A stretch of DNA of 64,000 nucleotides from Phycisphaeraceae bacterium (GCA_015200025.1 CP054186.1:2306001-2370000); one strand, 5' to 3'; shown: positions 54,465 through 61,974, numbered from the stretch's first letter. Notes: a model not told the origin generated them from the sequence alone. Translations and numbers: made by a program.

Positions 54465-55649
54465 CTACGACGCACGACGGTGCCGTACAATCACAAAGAC
54501 CATGAGCGAGACAGGGATCATGACCCAGCCGACAGGGCGAAGCCATGCGTAACGATCCTCGTCCCGGACCATTGGCGGTATCTCGCCGACCACCCGGAGC
54601 GAACCGTCTTCTCCGATCTTTGCGATCTCGGATGTTCGAAAGTCACGCACCGTCCTGAGCACGACCTCGCCACGCAAGGGGTCGGTGTCTTTCCCGTCCG
54701 GGATCCTCGTGATCGCGTCCCACCCGCCCTCGGGCATCGGGACCGCCCCTTCGAACAGAAGCCGACGCCACCGCTTGCCGTCGGCGTGAAAGTGGTTCAC
54801 TTCCCCGCACACCCATCGTTCGAGATTCTCGTTGTACGACCAGCCGGTGAATGTCGCGTACGAGCCCTTCGATTCAGGGCTATAACCGCTCTCCGCCAGC
54901 GTGCGTCGCTCGATGAAACCTCGCCGAGGCCGCGGGTCCCAGCGACCTTCAAGCCTCACATCATGAGCGATCGGCGGATCTTTCACCAGCATCGCTTCCC
55001 ATCGATCGCCCGACACGCGGACCGACGTGACCCGAGAATCCATCACCCGCCCGAGCACGTGCAACCCGCCGTCGAGAATGTAGCTCAATGTGGGCACAAA
55101 GACGTTCTCGTACGCCCTGGGCACCGCGGCGGCTTCGAGGCTCGGTTCGTTCGCGTGGCTGGGTTTGTACACCGTGAGTTTGCCCCCGAATCGGGACCAC
55201 ACACGCTCGCCCGCGATGCACGCGTCCTTGGTCGGCCCCTCCGCGGGGAACGACGCGGTCCGCCATCGGTCCTTGGAGTCTGTGAAAACAAGAAAGGTCC
55301 GAAAGAACGGGCCTTGCTCACGCTCACGGTCCGCCCGCCGGAGTTCCTCGGATCTCGGGTGATCCCGAACCTTCGAGACCAGAGCCCGCAAGGACTCGAT
55401 GTCCGCCTGGCTCAGTTGATTGAAATCCTCCTCACGCCACCGGATCCCCACTTCCCCCAGCGACGGGAACGACTTGGACGCCTCGATCTCGCGCTCGAGC
55501 CACGCACGGACCTGGGCCTCGGTCGGCGGTTGCCGTGCAGACGCCGACGACGCCGAGATCATCGCGATCACCGCCGCCGCCCGGCACCGCGGGGCACGGC
55601 ACCGACCCTCGCACCGCCGTCCCACCCCACCGATCGTTCCTCGGCCCAT
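54465..55649 (-). CDS. Exported protein of unknown function with C-terminal membrane helix
   Basis: The 394-residue protein has a signal peptide (ending SASARQ, about residue 40) and a C-terminal membrane helix (about 370-390, VGWVMIPVSLMVFVIV) followed by RHRRAS. The body is mixed alpha/beta and rich in Trp and Arg. I do not recognise a domain. GGGAG lies 6 bp before the ATG at 55649. It is the first gene of the operon and is followed after 36 bp by the Cys-rich gene. It may display or anchor the Cys-rich product, which is inference. Confidence 0.72.
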   Translation of the reverse strand: MGRGTIGGVGRRCEGRCRAPRCRAAAVIAMISASSASARQPPTEAQVRAWLEREIEASKSFPSLGEVGIRWREEDFNQLSQADIESLRALVSKVRDHPRSEELRRADREREQGPFFRTFLVFTDSKDRWRTASFPAEGPTKDACIAGERVWSRFGGKLTVYKPSHANEPSLEAAAVPRAYENVFVPTLSYILDGGLHVLGRVMDSRVTSVRVSGDRWEAMLVKDPPIAHDVRLEGRWDPRPRRGFIERRTLAESGYSPESKGSYATFTGWSYNENLERWVCGEVNHFHADGKRWRRLLFEGAVPMPEGGWDAITRIPDGKDTDPLRGEVVLRTVRDFRTSEIAKIGEDGSLRVVGEIPPMVRDEDRYAWLRPVGWVMIPVSLMVFVIVRHRRAS

Positions 55650-55705
55650 GTCAGGCTCCCGGAAGGTCACGCCCGCACCGACGCCGGCCTCGCCGACGTA
55701 TCGGC

Positions 55706-55735
55706 AGAATACCCCCCCCCCCCCGTTGATGTCAA
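55706..55735 (-). promoter_or_regulatory. Promoter with a homopolymeric spacer (candidate phase-variable switch)
   Basis: On the minus strand the consensus -35 box TTGACA (55735-55730) and the -10-like TATTCT (55711-55706) are 18 bp apart. Thirteen of the 18 spacer bases are a continuous G run. Transcription would begin near 55699, about 50 nt before the ATG at 55649. Loss of one G would give the optimal 17-bp spacing, and gain would weaken the promoter. Confidence 0.7.
55712..55724. repeat. 13-nt C/G homopolymer
   Basis: Thirteen consecutive C residues lie on the plus strand, the longest homopolymer I noticed in the window. Tracts of this length slip readily in replication. Its exact length in the culture may vary or may be miscounted in the assembly. 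Confidence 0.95.
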
Positions 55736-55796
55736 GGGGCGGTCCCGGGGTTCATAAAACAATATGAATCGGTCCGTCGGACGACCGTGATCGGGT

Positions 55797-57143
55797 TCAC
55801 GGCGCCCAGACGTTGCTCACGTGCTCGTGACGGTGAACGGGCACGCGGTCGGCCGCGCCGTTCGCCGCGCCGTTCGCCGACGCCGCGAGCTTCATCGCGC
55901 CGCTCGAGAGGCCCGGGAAGTGCTCGCCCTGCCAGCTCGCGGGGTACTTGGGATCGTCGAGCTCCAGGGCCGCCTTCGTCGGGAAAAGCGGGCGGAACGT
56001 GTCGCACATCACGGCCAGTTCCGCCGTGAACGTCGCCGACAGCGACGCCTCGATCGTGCCCGGGTGCGGCCCGTGCGGGATGCCCTGCGGGTGGAGCGTC
56101 AGGCTCCCGACCTCGATGCCCTTGCGGCTGCCGAAGTTCCCCTCGACGTAATACAGCACCTCGTCGCTGTCGAGGTTGCTGTGGTTGTAGGGGACCTTGA
56201 TCGCCTGCGGGTGGTAATCCAGCATCCGCGGCGCGAACGTGCAGATCACGAAGTTGTGCGCTTCGAAGGTCTGGTGGATCGGCGGGGGCATGTGCAGCAT
56301 CCCCGTGATGGGCGCGAAATCCGCCGCGTTGAAGCAGTACGGGTAGTAACACCCGTCCCACCCCACCACGTCCAGCGGGTGATAGTGGTACACGTACTCG
56401 TGCACCAGGTCCCGCGCCTTGATCCGGACCGGGAAGTCCCCTCGCTCGTCCCACGTCAGCGGGAACTCCGGCACCCGCAGGTCACGCTCGCAGTACGGCG
56501 AATGCTCCAGGAACTGGCTCGTCGTCTTGCTCACGTACCGCGGCGGCGGGCCGATGTGGCTCCCGTTCACCGTCTCGACCAGCAGCACCTTCCCGAAGGG
56601 GCACTGCTCCACCGGCGGGCCCCCGTCGGCGGGCGTGCCGTCCGGGCCGTTCTGACGCCGGTCCCACTCGATCTTGTAGATCACCCCCTTGGGCATCACG
56701 AGGTAATCCCGCGGGCCGAACCGCAGCGTTCCCAGCATGCTGTGGCACACCCCCGACCCGAAGTGGAAGAACAAGCACTCGTCCCCCTGCCCGTTCTTGA
56801 AGTGGTAGCCCATCTGCTCCGCCGGGTTGCACACCGCCATCTCGCAGTCCGCGTTCCCGAACAGGACCACCCGCCCCGTCACGAAATCCCCCCTGGGCGG
56901 CAGCGGCGCGCTCTTGAGGTGGCGCATCCGCATGATCTCGCGCTCCACGTACTCCACCGCCGTCGAATACACCGGCTTCCACCCGTACACCTGCGTCGGC
57001 GGGTGGATGTGGTACAGCGTCGTCGTCGGCCCGACGAACCCCTCGGTCCCGAACACCTCTTCCGAATACAGGCACCCGTCCGGCCGGCGGAACTGGACGT
57101 GACGCTTGCGGGGCAGCAGACCCAATTTCGTGTAGTACGCCAT
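55797..57143 (-). CDS. Homogentisate 1,2-dioxygenase family protein
   Basis: The 448-residue Fe(II) cupin-type dioxygenase opens the ring of homogentisate in tyrosine breakdown. PPTQVYGWKPVYS near the start, the FHFGSGVCHSMLG block, and the metal-site region with PYNHSNLDSDEVLYYVEG and HPQGIPHGPHPG are visible. The distance from the first His to the Glu is one residue longer than in the well-known enzymes, so the exact ligand or substrate may differ. The frame stays open far upstream of the ATG at 57143, but that part has no family similarity. It is divergent from trpS. Confidence 0.82.
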   Translation of the reverse strand: MAYYTKLGLLPRKRHVQFRRPDGCLYSEEVFGTEGFVGPTTTLYHIHPPTQVYGWKPVYSTAVEYVEREIMRMRHLKSAPLPPRGDFVTGRVVLFGNADCEMAVCNPAEQMGYHFKNGQGDECLFFHFGSGVCHSMLGTLRFGPRDYLVMPKGVIYKIEWDRRQNGPDGTPADGGPPVEQCPFGKVLLVETVNGSHIGPPPRYVSKTTSQFLEHSPYCERDLRVPEFPLTWDERGDFPVRIKARDLVHEYVYHYHPLDVVGWDGCYYPYCFNAADFAPITGMLHMPPPIHQTFEAHNFVICTFAPRMLDYHPQAIKVPYNHSNLDSDEVLYYVEGNFGSRKGIEVGSLTLHPQGIPHGPHPGTIEASLSATFTAELAVMCDTFRPLFPTKAALELDDPKYPASWQGEHFPGLSSGAMKLAASANGAANGAADRVPVHRHEHVSNVWAP

Positions 57144-57246
57144 GACGCAGACTCCTGCCCCGCCCACGGATCCCCTCACCCGCCGACCACAATCCCCATC
57201 AGGGCGTCCGATTCTACGCCCCGACGCGCCCACGGTCCCCGCCTCC

Positions 57247-57318
57247 GCCCCACCCAAAGCCCCACCCAAAGCCCCACCCAAAGCCCCACCCAATGCCCCA
57301 CCCAAGGCCCCACCGAAA
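57247..57318. repeat. Six tandem copies of a 12-bp unit
   Basis: The unit GCCCCACCCAAA occurs three times exactly and three more times with single changes, all in phase. It lies in the 210-bp space between the divergent homogentisate dioxygenase and trpS starts. Because the unit is a multiple of three, it would not shift a reading frame, but it could alter promoter geometry. Confidence 0.95.
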
Positions 57319-57353
57319 GACCCGCCCGGGGCCCGCGAATACGCTTGCCCCGC

Positions 57354-58436
57354 ATGCCACCCACCACGACTGCCCCCGCGCGATCCCGCGTCCTCACCGG
57401 CGACACCCCCACCAGCACGGGGCTCCACCTTGGCCACTACGTCGGTTCGCTCGAGAACCGCCTCCGCATGCAGGACGAGCACGACTGCTACTTCCTCATC
57501 GCCAACGTCCACGCCTTCACGACCCTGGCCGACAAGCCCGACGACATCCGGGCCAACACCCTCGGGATCGTCAAGGATTGGCTCGCCGTCGGGCTCGACC
57601 CCGACCGCAGCACCTTCGTGCTCCAGAGCGAGGTCCCGGCCATCGCCGAGCTGACCTTCCTCTTCGCCATGCTCATCCCCTTCAACAAGGTGATGCGCAA
57701 CCCGACGCTCAAGACCGAGATCGAGAGCAAGGGCCTGGGCGATTCGTACCCCTTCGGGTTCCCGATGTACGCCGTCGGGCAGTGCGCCGACATCCTCGCC
57801 TTCCGCCCCGAGTGGGTCCCCGTGGGCGAGGACCAGGAGGCCCACATCGAGCTCTGCCGCGACGTCGCCCTCAAGTTCAACCAGGTCTACGCCGGCGTGG
57901 GCAACCGCGTCCCGCCCGAGGAGCACGTCAAGGCCGGCGGCGTCTTCCCCATCCCCAAGGCCCGCATCGGACGCGTCGCCCGACTCGTCGGGACCGACGG
58001 CGTCCAGAAAATGAGCAAGAGCCTCAACAACGCCATCTTCCTCTACGACACCGAGAAGCAGGTCCAGAAGAAGATCAACGGCATCGTCACCGGGCGGGCC
58101 TCCGCCACCTCCCCCATCGACCCCGCCAACGCCCTGATCCAGTACGCCGAGGCCTTCCTCCCCCGCGAACGCGCCGACGCCATCAAGGCCGACTACGCCG
58201 CCGGGAAGGAAGTGATGGACGGGCACGTCAAGGCCGAGGTCGGGGCGGCCGTCAACGCCCTGCTCGCGCCGATCCGCGCCCGCCGGGCCGAGCTGGAGAC
58301 GCCCGACGGGGAGCGGCGCGTCCTCTCGGTCATCCGCGACGGGGTCCGCAAGGCCAACCGCCTCGCCGAAGAAACCCTCGCGATGGCGAAGAAGGCGATG
58401 CGGATCGACTTTGTGGTGCGCACGATCTCGACGTAA
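57354..58436 (+). CDS. trpS: Tryptophanyl-tRNA synthetase
   Basis: The 360-residue class Ic synthetase charges tRNA-Trp. The HIGH-type motif is TGLHLGHYVGS near residue 22, and the KMSKS motif is intact in VQKMSKSLNNAIFL. MYAVGQCADILAF and VGEDQEAHIELCRDVA match the Trp-binding core. The ATG at 57354 is chosen because only a short Pro/Thr leader precedes the fold; the upstream open frame runs through the 12-bp repeats and is not credible. Confidence 0.94.
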   Translation: MPPTTTAPARSRVLTGDTPTSTGLHLGHYVGSLENRLRMQDEHDCYFLIANVHAFTTLADKPDDIRANTLGIVKDWLAVGLDPDRSTFVLQSEVPAIAELTFLFAMLIPFNKVMRNPTLKTEIESKGLGDSYPFGFPMYAVGQCADILAFRPEWVPVGEDQEAHIELCRDVALKFNQVYAGVGNRVPPEEHVKAGGVFPIPKARIGRVARLVGTDGVQKMSKSLNNAIFLYDTEKQVQKKINGIVTGRASATSPIDPANALIQYAEAFLPRERADAIKADYAAGKEVMDGHVKAEVGAAVNALLAPIRARRAELETPDGERRVLSVIRDGVRKANRLAEETLAMAKKAMRIDFVVRTIST

Positions 58437-58532
58437 TACAATATCCGAAAGACAACCACCCCGAGCGTGATTGTCCTCTCCGCTGTGACGCTCGCGTCGG
58501 ACGCGGCCCGCCCACGGCGAAGGGGGTGCCCC

Positions 58533-59519
58533 ATGCCACGACGCAAGATACCAACCGCCCACGCCCGGACCGCCGCCGAACACCCCGACGAGCGTGCACG
58601 CCTGGGGTTGAACGCGCCCGCGCTCGCGGGGGAGGCCGGCGAGTCCCGCCGGCTCGCGCTCGAAGCGGCCGACGACCTCCGCCGCCTGCGATACGAGCGG
58701 TACCTCGCCGACCTCGGGGCCGACAAGGACGACGGAACGCTCGAATCGCTCGCGGCGGGGGGCGCGCCCCGCATCCTCGCCGAAGGAGACTCCTGGTTCG
58801 ACTTCCCCTTCGGCGGCGATCCCTTCGAGCGCGGGGATGTGGTTGCGAGGCTCACCAAACTCATCAATATCAAGATCCTCAACTTCGCCACCCGCGGCGA
58901 TGAGGCCCGGCAAATCCTCGGCGTCACACAACGCCAACGCCTCAAGAAGGCTCTCGCCGACCCCAAAACCAACTTCAACGTCCTCCTCTTCTCCGGCGGG
59001 GGCAACGACATCGTGGGCGACCCGATGGCCCTCTGGATCCGGCCCCGCGAGCCGGGTATGTCCACCCGCGACGCGATCGACCTCCCCGTGTTCGAGCACG
59101 CGCTCGGCGTCGTGCGCGCCGCGTACCAGCACCTCATCGCCATCCGCGACCGGGCCGAGCGGGACACCCCGGGGCGACAGATCCACCTCGTCTTCCATCA
59201 GTACGACTTCGCGATCCCGAACGGCAAGGGCGTCTGCGGCTACGGGCCGTGGCTGAGGCCCGCCCTCGAATACCACGGGTGGCACACCCACCCCGACGCC
59301 CACTCCATCGTGCGCGACCTGCTGCGACGGTTCGCCGGGATGCTCGACGGCGTGGCGGCCGGCGCGCCCCGCGTCCACATCGTCCGAACCCAAGGCACCC
59401 TCGACGCCACGGATTGGAACGACGAACTCCACCCCAACCGCTCGGGCTTCGGCAAGATCGCCGCCATATTCCACGCCGAACTCCGCCGGCTGTTCCCCGA
59501 CTCGGTCAAGGCGCCGTGA
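58533..59519 (+). CDS. SGNH/GDSL-type hydrolase
   Basis: The 328-residue protein has the SGNH blocks: ILAEGDSWFDFP with the nucleophile Ser, SGGGNDIVGDP with the Gly and Asn of the oxyanion hole, and WNDELHPNRSGFGKIA with Asp and His. There is no signal peptide, only a charged N-terminal 90 residues of unknown role. It is probably an esterase or acyl hydrolase. A G-rich ribosome site precedes the ATG at 58533. Other starts further upstream lack support. Confidence 0.82.
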   Translation: MPRRKIPTAHARTAAEHPDERARLGLNAPALAGEAGESRRLALEAADDLRRLRYERYLADLGADKDDGTLESLAAGGAPRILAEGDSWFDFPFGGDPFERGDVVARLTKLINIKILNFATRGDEARQILGVTQRQRLKKALADPKTNFNVLLFSGGGNDIVGDPMALWIRPREPGMSTRDAIDLPVFEHALGVVRAAYQHLIAIRDRAERDTPGRQIHLVFHQYDFAIPNGKGVCGYGPWLRPALEYHGWHTHPDAHSIVRDLLRRFAGMLDGVAAGAPRVHIVRTQGTLDATDWNDELHPNRSGFGKIAAIFHAELRRLFPDSVKAP

Positions 59520-59728
59520 GCCACCCCTCGAACGGATCGACGCACCCGTTCGGCACGGGCGATGATGGCGCTATCCGCCGCGCGAACGAGCGACCCTTCA
59601 TGATCTCGGCTCGCACGGTGTTCGTGGTTCGTCCGTCCCGGCGACACGGAAAGGAATCTCAACCGGGGCGTCCACGATGGAATCGGCGGCCCTTGATGGG
59701 TCCCACGGGTGGAGACCGGGCCGAGGCA
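59520..59728. other. Intergenic spacer upstream of the repeat-controlled operon
   Basis: About 210 bp after the SGNH gene hold no gene or clear signal. The regulatory elements of the next operon begin at 59729. Confidence 0.5.
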
Positions 59729-59746
59729 TGACACACATTTGTGTCA
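59729..59746. promoter_or_regulatory. Operator-like palindrome 1
   Basis: A perfect inverted repeat with 7-bp arms, TGACACA-CATT-TGTGTCA, lies 43 bp upstream of the -35 box at 59789. Its size and symmetry suit a dimeric helix-turn-helix activator, perhaps of the CRP/FNR type. The regulator is unknown. Confidence 0.65.
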
Positions 59747-59748
59747 TA

Positions 59749-59764
59749 TTCCAGAACTGTGGAA
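59749..59764. promoter_or_regulatory. Operator-like inverted repeat 2
   Basis: TTCCA-N6-TGGAA is a perfect 5-bp inverted repeat placed 2 bp after the first palindrome and 24 bp before the -35 box. It could be a second binding site, although 5-bp arms may occur by chance. Confidence 0.4.
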
Positions 59765-59788
59765 AGACCGAGCCGATGAAAGAAATGT

Positions 59789-59817
59789 TTGACAGTCTTC
59801 AAGAGGCCGTGTAGTCT
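59789..59817 (+). promoter_or_regulatory. Sigma-70-type promoter of the Cys-rich/pseudopilin operon
   Basis: A consensus -35 box TTGACA (59789-59794) and TAGTCT (59812-59817) are 17 bp apart. The start of transcription should fall near 59824, so the transcript would begin with the hairpin at 59823-59841 and carry the 7-bp repeats in its leader. Confidence 0.75.
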
Positions 59818-59822
59818 GCAAG

Positions 59823-59841
59823 GACGAAGGACGCTTTCGTC
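59823..59841 (+). other. 5' leader hairpin
   Basis: Arms GACGAA (59823-59828) and TTCGTC (59836-59841) pair with a 7-nt loop directly before the leader ATG at 59842. The AAGGA ribosome site lies partly in the stem and loop, so the hairpin could mask it. Confidence 0.55.
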
Positions 59842-59937
59842 ATGACGAATCCCGAATCCCGAATCCCGAATCCCGAATCCCGAATCCCGAATCCCGAGTG
59901 TCAGGCGTTGCGATTGATCCGACCCACGGGAGTGTGA
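59842..59937 (+). CDS. Leader reading frame containing the 7-bp repeats
   Basis: From ATG 59842 (AAGGA about 10 bp upstream) a 31-codon frame reads MTNPESRIPNPESRIPNPE and ends at TGA 59935-59937. The stop overlaps the GTG at 59934 that I take as the start of the Cys-rich gene, the same GTGA overlap seen at 60929 and 61961 in this operon. With one more repeat the leader would fuse in frame to the Cys-rich protein; with one fewer it would stop 17 nt before the GTG. The leader is thus a possible translational switch. Translation is not demonstrated. Confidence 0.45.
   Translation: MTNPESRIPNPESRIPNPECQALRLIRPTGV
59846..59894 (+). repeat. Seven tandem copies of the 7-bp unit CGAATCC
   Basis: Seven perfect copies are followed by a partial eighth (CGA, then divergence). 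A 7-bp unit shifts the reading frame with each copy gained or lost, which is typical of contingency loci. The tract lies 29 bp after the -10 box and upstream of the Cys-rich gene. Confidence 0.98.
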
Positions 59938-60227
59938 AGCGCGGTGGGCATCGGGGCGGGTGGAGGCTGGGCGTGGTGGCGGGCATGTCGGTGCTGGTGG
60001 GGGCGGCGTTGGGACAAGCGTTCCCCGGGATCACGGACGGGTGGAAGTACGGGGGGTACAACTGCGGGTGCTGGGGCCGGGCGTGCTCGGAGAGTTGGGA
60101 CGTAGATAAGTGTCGGGGTTGCTGCCGTGGGGCGGTGATCCCGTCGGGGCCGCTGACACCTGGGCAGGTGCAACGGTGTATTGACTTTTGCGACCAGGCC
60201 GGATTTCCGTGCTGTGGTCAGGCGTGA
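59934..60227 (+). CDS. Small secreted cysteine-rich protein, module copy 1
   Basis: The 97-residue product has a basic N-terminus and a signal sequence (WRLGVVAGMSVLVGAAL, then GQA). The mature part of about 65 residues has 10 cysteines, with YNCGCWGRAC, KCRGCC and FPCCGQA. I do not recognise the family. The GTG at 59934 is preferred because it overlaps the leader stop and gives a compact signal peptide; a GTG at 59898 is also in frame. A near-identical signal region and a related mature part occur in the gene at 60929. The protein is probably disulfide-rich and surface-exposed. Confidence 0.7.
   Translation: MKRGGHRGGWRLGVVAGMSVLVGAALGQAFPGITDGWKYGGYNCGCWGRACSESWDVDKCRGCCRGAVIPSGPLTPGQVQRCIDFCDQAGFPCCGQA
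59953..60069 (+). repeat. Module repeat, signal-peptide part (copy 1)
   Basis: This 117-bp segment recurs at 60978-61094 with about four changes. The spacing between copies, 1025 bp, is almost the same as that of the repeat at 60771/61803 (1032 bp). Together they define a tandem duplication unit of about 1.03 kb that has diverged in its middle. Confidence 0.9.
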
Positions 60228-60236
60228 GGTGTGCCG

Positions 60237-60932
60237 ATGCGAATCCACCGGTCGGCCATGATAACAGCCGGGATTGCCGTAGCCGGCATGCTCGCGGGAT
60301 ATTCGGTCATTCGAGTGTGGGGTGGGGGCGGCGAGCGCCGGCCCGAATTTCCGCCCGGGACGATCGCGCCCTTCGATGAAAGGCCCGGCGAGGGGGTGGC
60401 GCCGTGGATTAATCGCGAGGTCTACACCTCGTCATACAACGCGATGGTGAGCTTCATCACGTCGGATCTGGTTCGACGTGAGGTGTGGGATGTTGAGGAA
60501 GCGGCGTTCGTGGCGGACCTGATGAGCCGACCGTCTCATCCGGAGACCGACAACGTGCACGACCTGGACGCGTACCCGATCTCGGTGATCGAGGATCTTT
60601 CGCTCGGCGGGGAAGGACTTTCGCTCTACGGTGCGAGGGTTCAGAGGCGGCATGCGGTGACGGAGCGGGCACGGGCGGTGCTGGACCCGTTGGTCATCGG
60701 CGGGCTGGGCGATCCATCATCCCTGCGGAGGATTTCCGCGGTTAACGCGTGCTTTCACGTCGGGCTGAGCGACCGGGAGGATGTCCGTCGGCATCTGGTG
60801 CGGATGATGACGGAGGACCCGGACATCCGCGTGCGGAAGGTGCTCGAGCGGAAGTTCAAGGTGGAGGACTATTTCCGGGCGATGCGTGAGGGGCGGCCGT
60901 GGACGCCGCCGAAGAAGGCGGGTGCAACGTGA
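60237..60932 (+). CDS. Membrane-anchored protein of unknown function, module copy 1
   Basis: The 231-residue protein has one N-terminal membrane helix (about residues 8-27) and a soluble domain outside or inside the membrane. The C-terminal 60 residues (LSDREDVRRHLVRM, EDPDIRVRKVLERKF) are highly charged and helical and are nearly identical in the gene at 61266. No known domain is evident. GAGGT lies 7 bp before the ATG at 60237. Its TGA overlaps the GTG of the next Cys-rich gene, so the two are translationally coupled. Confidence 0.75.
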   Translation: MRIHRSAMITAGIAVAGMLAGYSVIRVWGGGGERRPEFPPGTIAPFDERPGEGVAPWINREVYTSSYNAMVSFITSDLVRREVWDVEEAAFVADLMSRPSHPETDNVHDLDAYPISVIEDLSLGGEGLSLYGARVQRRHAVTERARAVLDPLVIGGLGDPSSLRRISAVNACFHVGLSDREDVRRHLVRMMTEDPDIRVRKVLERKFKVEDYFRAMREGRPWTPPKKAGAT

Positions 60933-60942
60933 GCGGTGGGCG
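60771..60942 (+). repeat. Module repeat, 3' part (copy 1)
   Basis: This 172-bp segment recurs at 61803-61974 with four mismatches. Each copy spans the end of a membrane-anchored gene and the first codons (GTGAGCGGTGGGCG) of the gene that follows, so the second Cys-rich gene and the pseudopilin gene share the same start sequence. Confidence 0.93.
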
Positions 60943-61249
60943 AGGGCCGGCCGGGCGGGCACGGGCGGTTGGGGGACGGGGCGGGTGGAGGCTGGGTGTG
61001 GTGGCGGGCATGTCGGTGCTGGTGGGGGCGGCGTTGGGACAAGCGTTCCCCGGGATCACGGACGGTTGGAAGTACGGCGGGTACAACTGCGGCTGCTTGG
61101 ATCGGCCGCACGGGAGCACGTGGGGCGAGGAGGATTGCAAGCGGTGCTGCGTTGAGGGTGAGATCCCATCCGGACCGCTTACACCTGGGCAGGTTGCGAA
61201 GTGTATAGCATTCTACGAGCAGGCGACCTTCCCCTGTTCCAATCAGTAA
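60929..61249 (+). CDS. Small secreted cysteine-rich protein, module copy 2
   Basis: The 106-residue paralogue of the gene at 59934 shares the signal region and the FPGITDGWKYGGYNCGC start of the mature part, and also PSGPLTPGQV. It has only seven mature cysteines; three of the ten in copy 1 are replaced (near RPHG, FYEQ and FPCSNQ), so disulfide pairing must differ. Translation starts at GTG 60929, overlapping the preceding stop. The N-terminus is longer and Arg/Gly-rich before the hydrophobic stretch. An odd number of cysteines leaves one free for a partner. Confidence 0.75.
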   Translation: MSGGRGPAGRARAVGGRGGWRLGVVAGMSVLVGAALGQAFPGITDGWKYGGYNCGCLDRPHGSTWGEEDCKRCCVEGEIPSGPLTPGQVAKCIAFYEQATFPCSNQ

Positions 61250-61265
61250 GGAAGGGGAGCGAGCG

Positions 61266-61964
61266 ATGGATCGGCGGTCTTCCCGCGGGTTCGTTTGGGG
61301 GATTGTGGTGATCGCGGGTGTCGCGGGGTTCGCGGTATCCCGGATGTGGTCCCGTGATCGCGTCGCGCACTCCGGCGCCGAAGGCACGGATGAGCGTCTC
61401 GGCCCGGACGGAGAGCCCGGGCATTGGGTGAAGCCGTGGACCCCGCGATCGTATTACAGTGAGTCTTTCAATGCGACGCGAACGCTCATGAGCGAAGATC
61501 TACTGCGGCGGCACATATGGGACGAGGAAGAGGCGTATTTACTCGCGGATATGATGCGGAGACCGTTCCATCAGGAGCTCGATGACGCGCCGGACCCCGA
61601 TGCGTATCCCATCGGTATGCTCGAAGATCGGTTCCTCGCAGGTGATGCGTTCATGGCGTATGGAGAGCGGGTGCAGCGGCGGCACGCGGTAACGGACCGG
61701 GCGAGAGCGATCCTCGATCCGATCGTTCTGGAGCGGCTCGGGGATCCATCGTACAGCGGTCGTCTCAACGCGATGCACACGTGCTTCAACGTTGGGTTGA
61801 GCGACCGGGAGGATGTCCGTCGGCATTTGGTGCGGATGACGAAGGAGGACCCGGACATCCGCGTGCGGAAGGTGCTCGAGCGGAAGTTCAAGGTGGAGGA
61901 CTATTTCCGGGCGAGGCGTGAGGGGCGGCCGTGGACGCCGCCGAAGAAGGCGGGTGCAACGTGA
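61266..61964 (+). CDS. Membrane-anchored protein of unknown function, module copy 2
   Basis: The 232-residue paralogue of the gene at 60237 has an N-terminal membrane helix (WGIVVIAGVAGFAVS) and the same domain order. The first 150 residues are only moderately similar (for instance PWTPRSYYSESFNATRTLMS), while the last 60 are almost identical. GGGAG lies about 8 bp upstream of the ATG. The stop overlaps the GTG of the pseudopilin gene. Divergence of the exposed part with a constant tail suggests that the tail meets a conserved partner. Confidence 0.75.
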   Translation: MDRRSSRGFVWGIVVIAGVAGFAVSRMWSRDRVAHSGAEGTDERLGPDGEPGHWVKPWTPRSYYSESFNATRTLMSEDLLRRHIWDEEEAYLLADMMRRPFHQELDDAPDPDAYPIGMLEDRFLAGDAFMAYGERVQRRHAVTDRARAILDPIVLERLGDPSYSGRLNAMHTCFNVGLSDREDVRRHLVRMTKEDPDIRVRKVLERKFKVEDYFRARREGRPWTPPKKAGAT

Positions 61965-61974
61965 GCGGTGGGCG
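61803..61974 (+). repeat. Module repeat, 3' part (copy 2)
   Basis: Partner of 60771-60942, with four mismatches in 172 bp. Confidence 0.93.

Noticed and set aside
57144..59474. Extension of the homogentisate dioxygenase frame far upstream
   Set aside because: The extension runs antisense through trpS, the 12-bp repeats and the SGNH gene and shows no family similarity. The natural start is the ATG at 57143.
59846..59894. CRISPR-like array
   Set aside because: The units are 7 bp and contiguous, without spacers, so this is a simple-sequence repeat. No cas genes are present.
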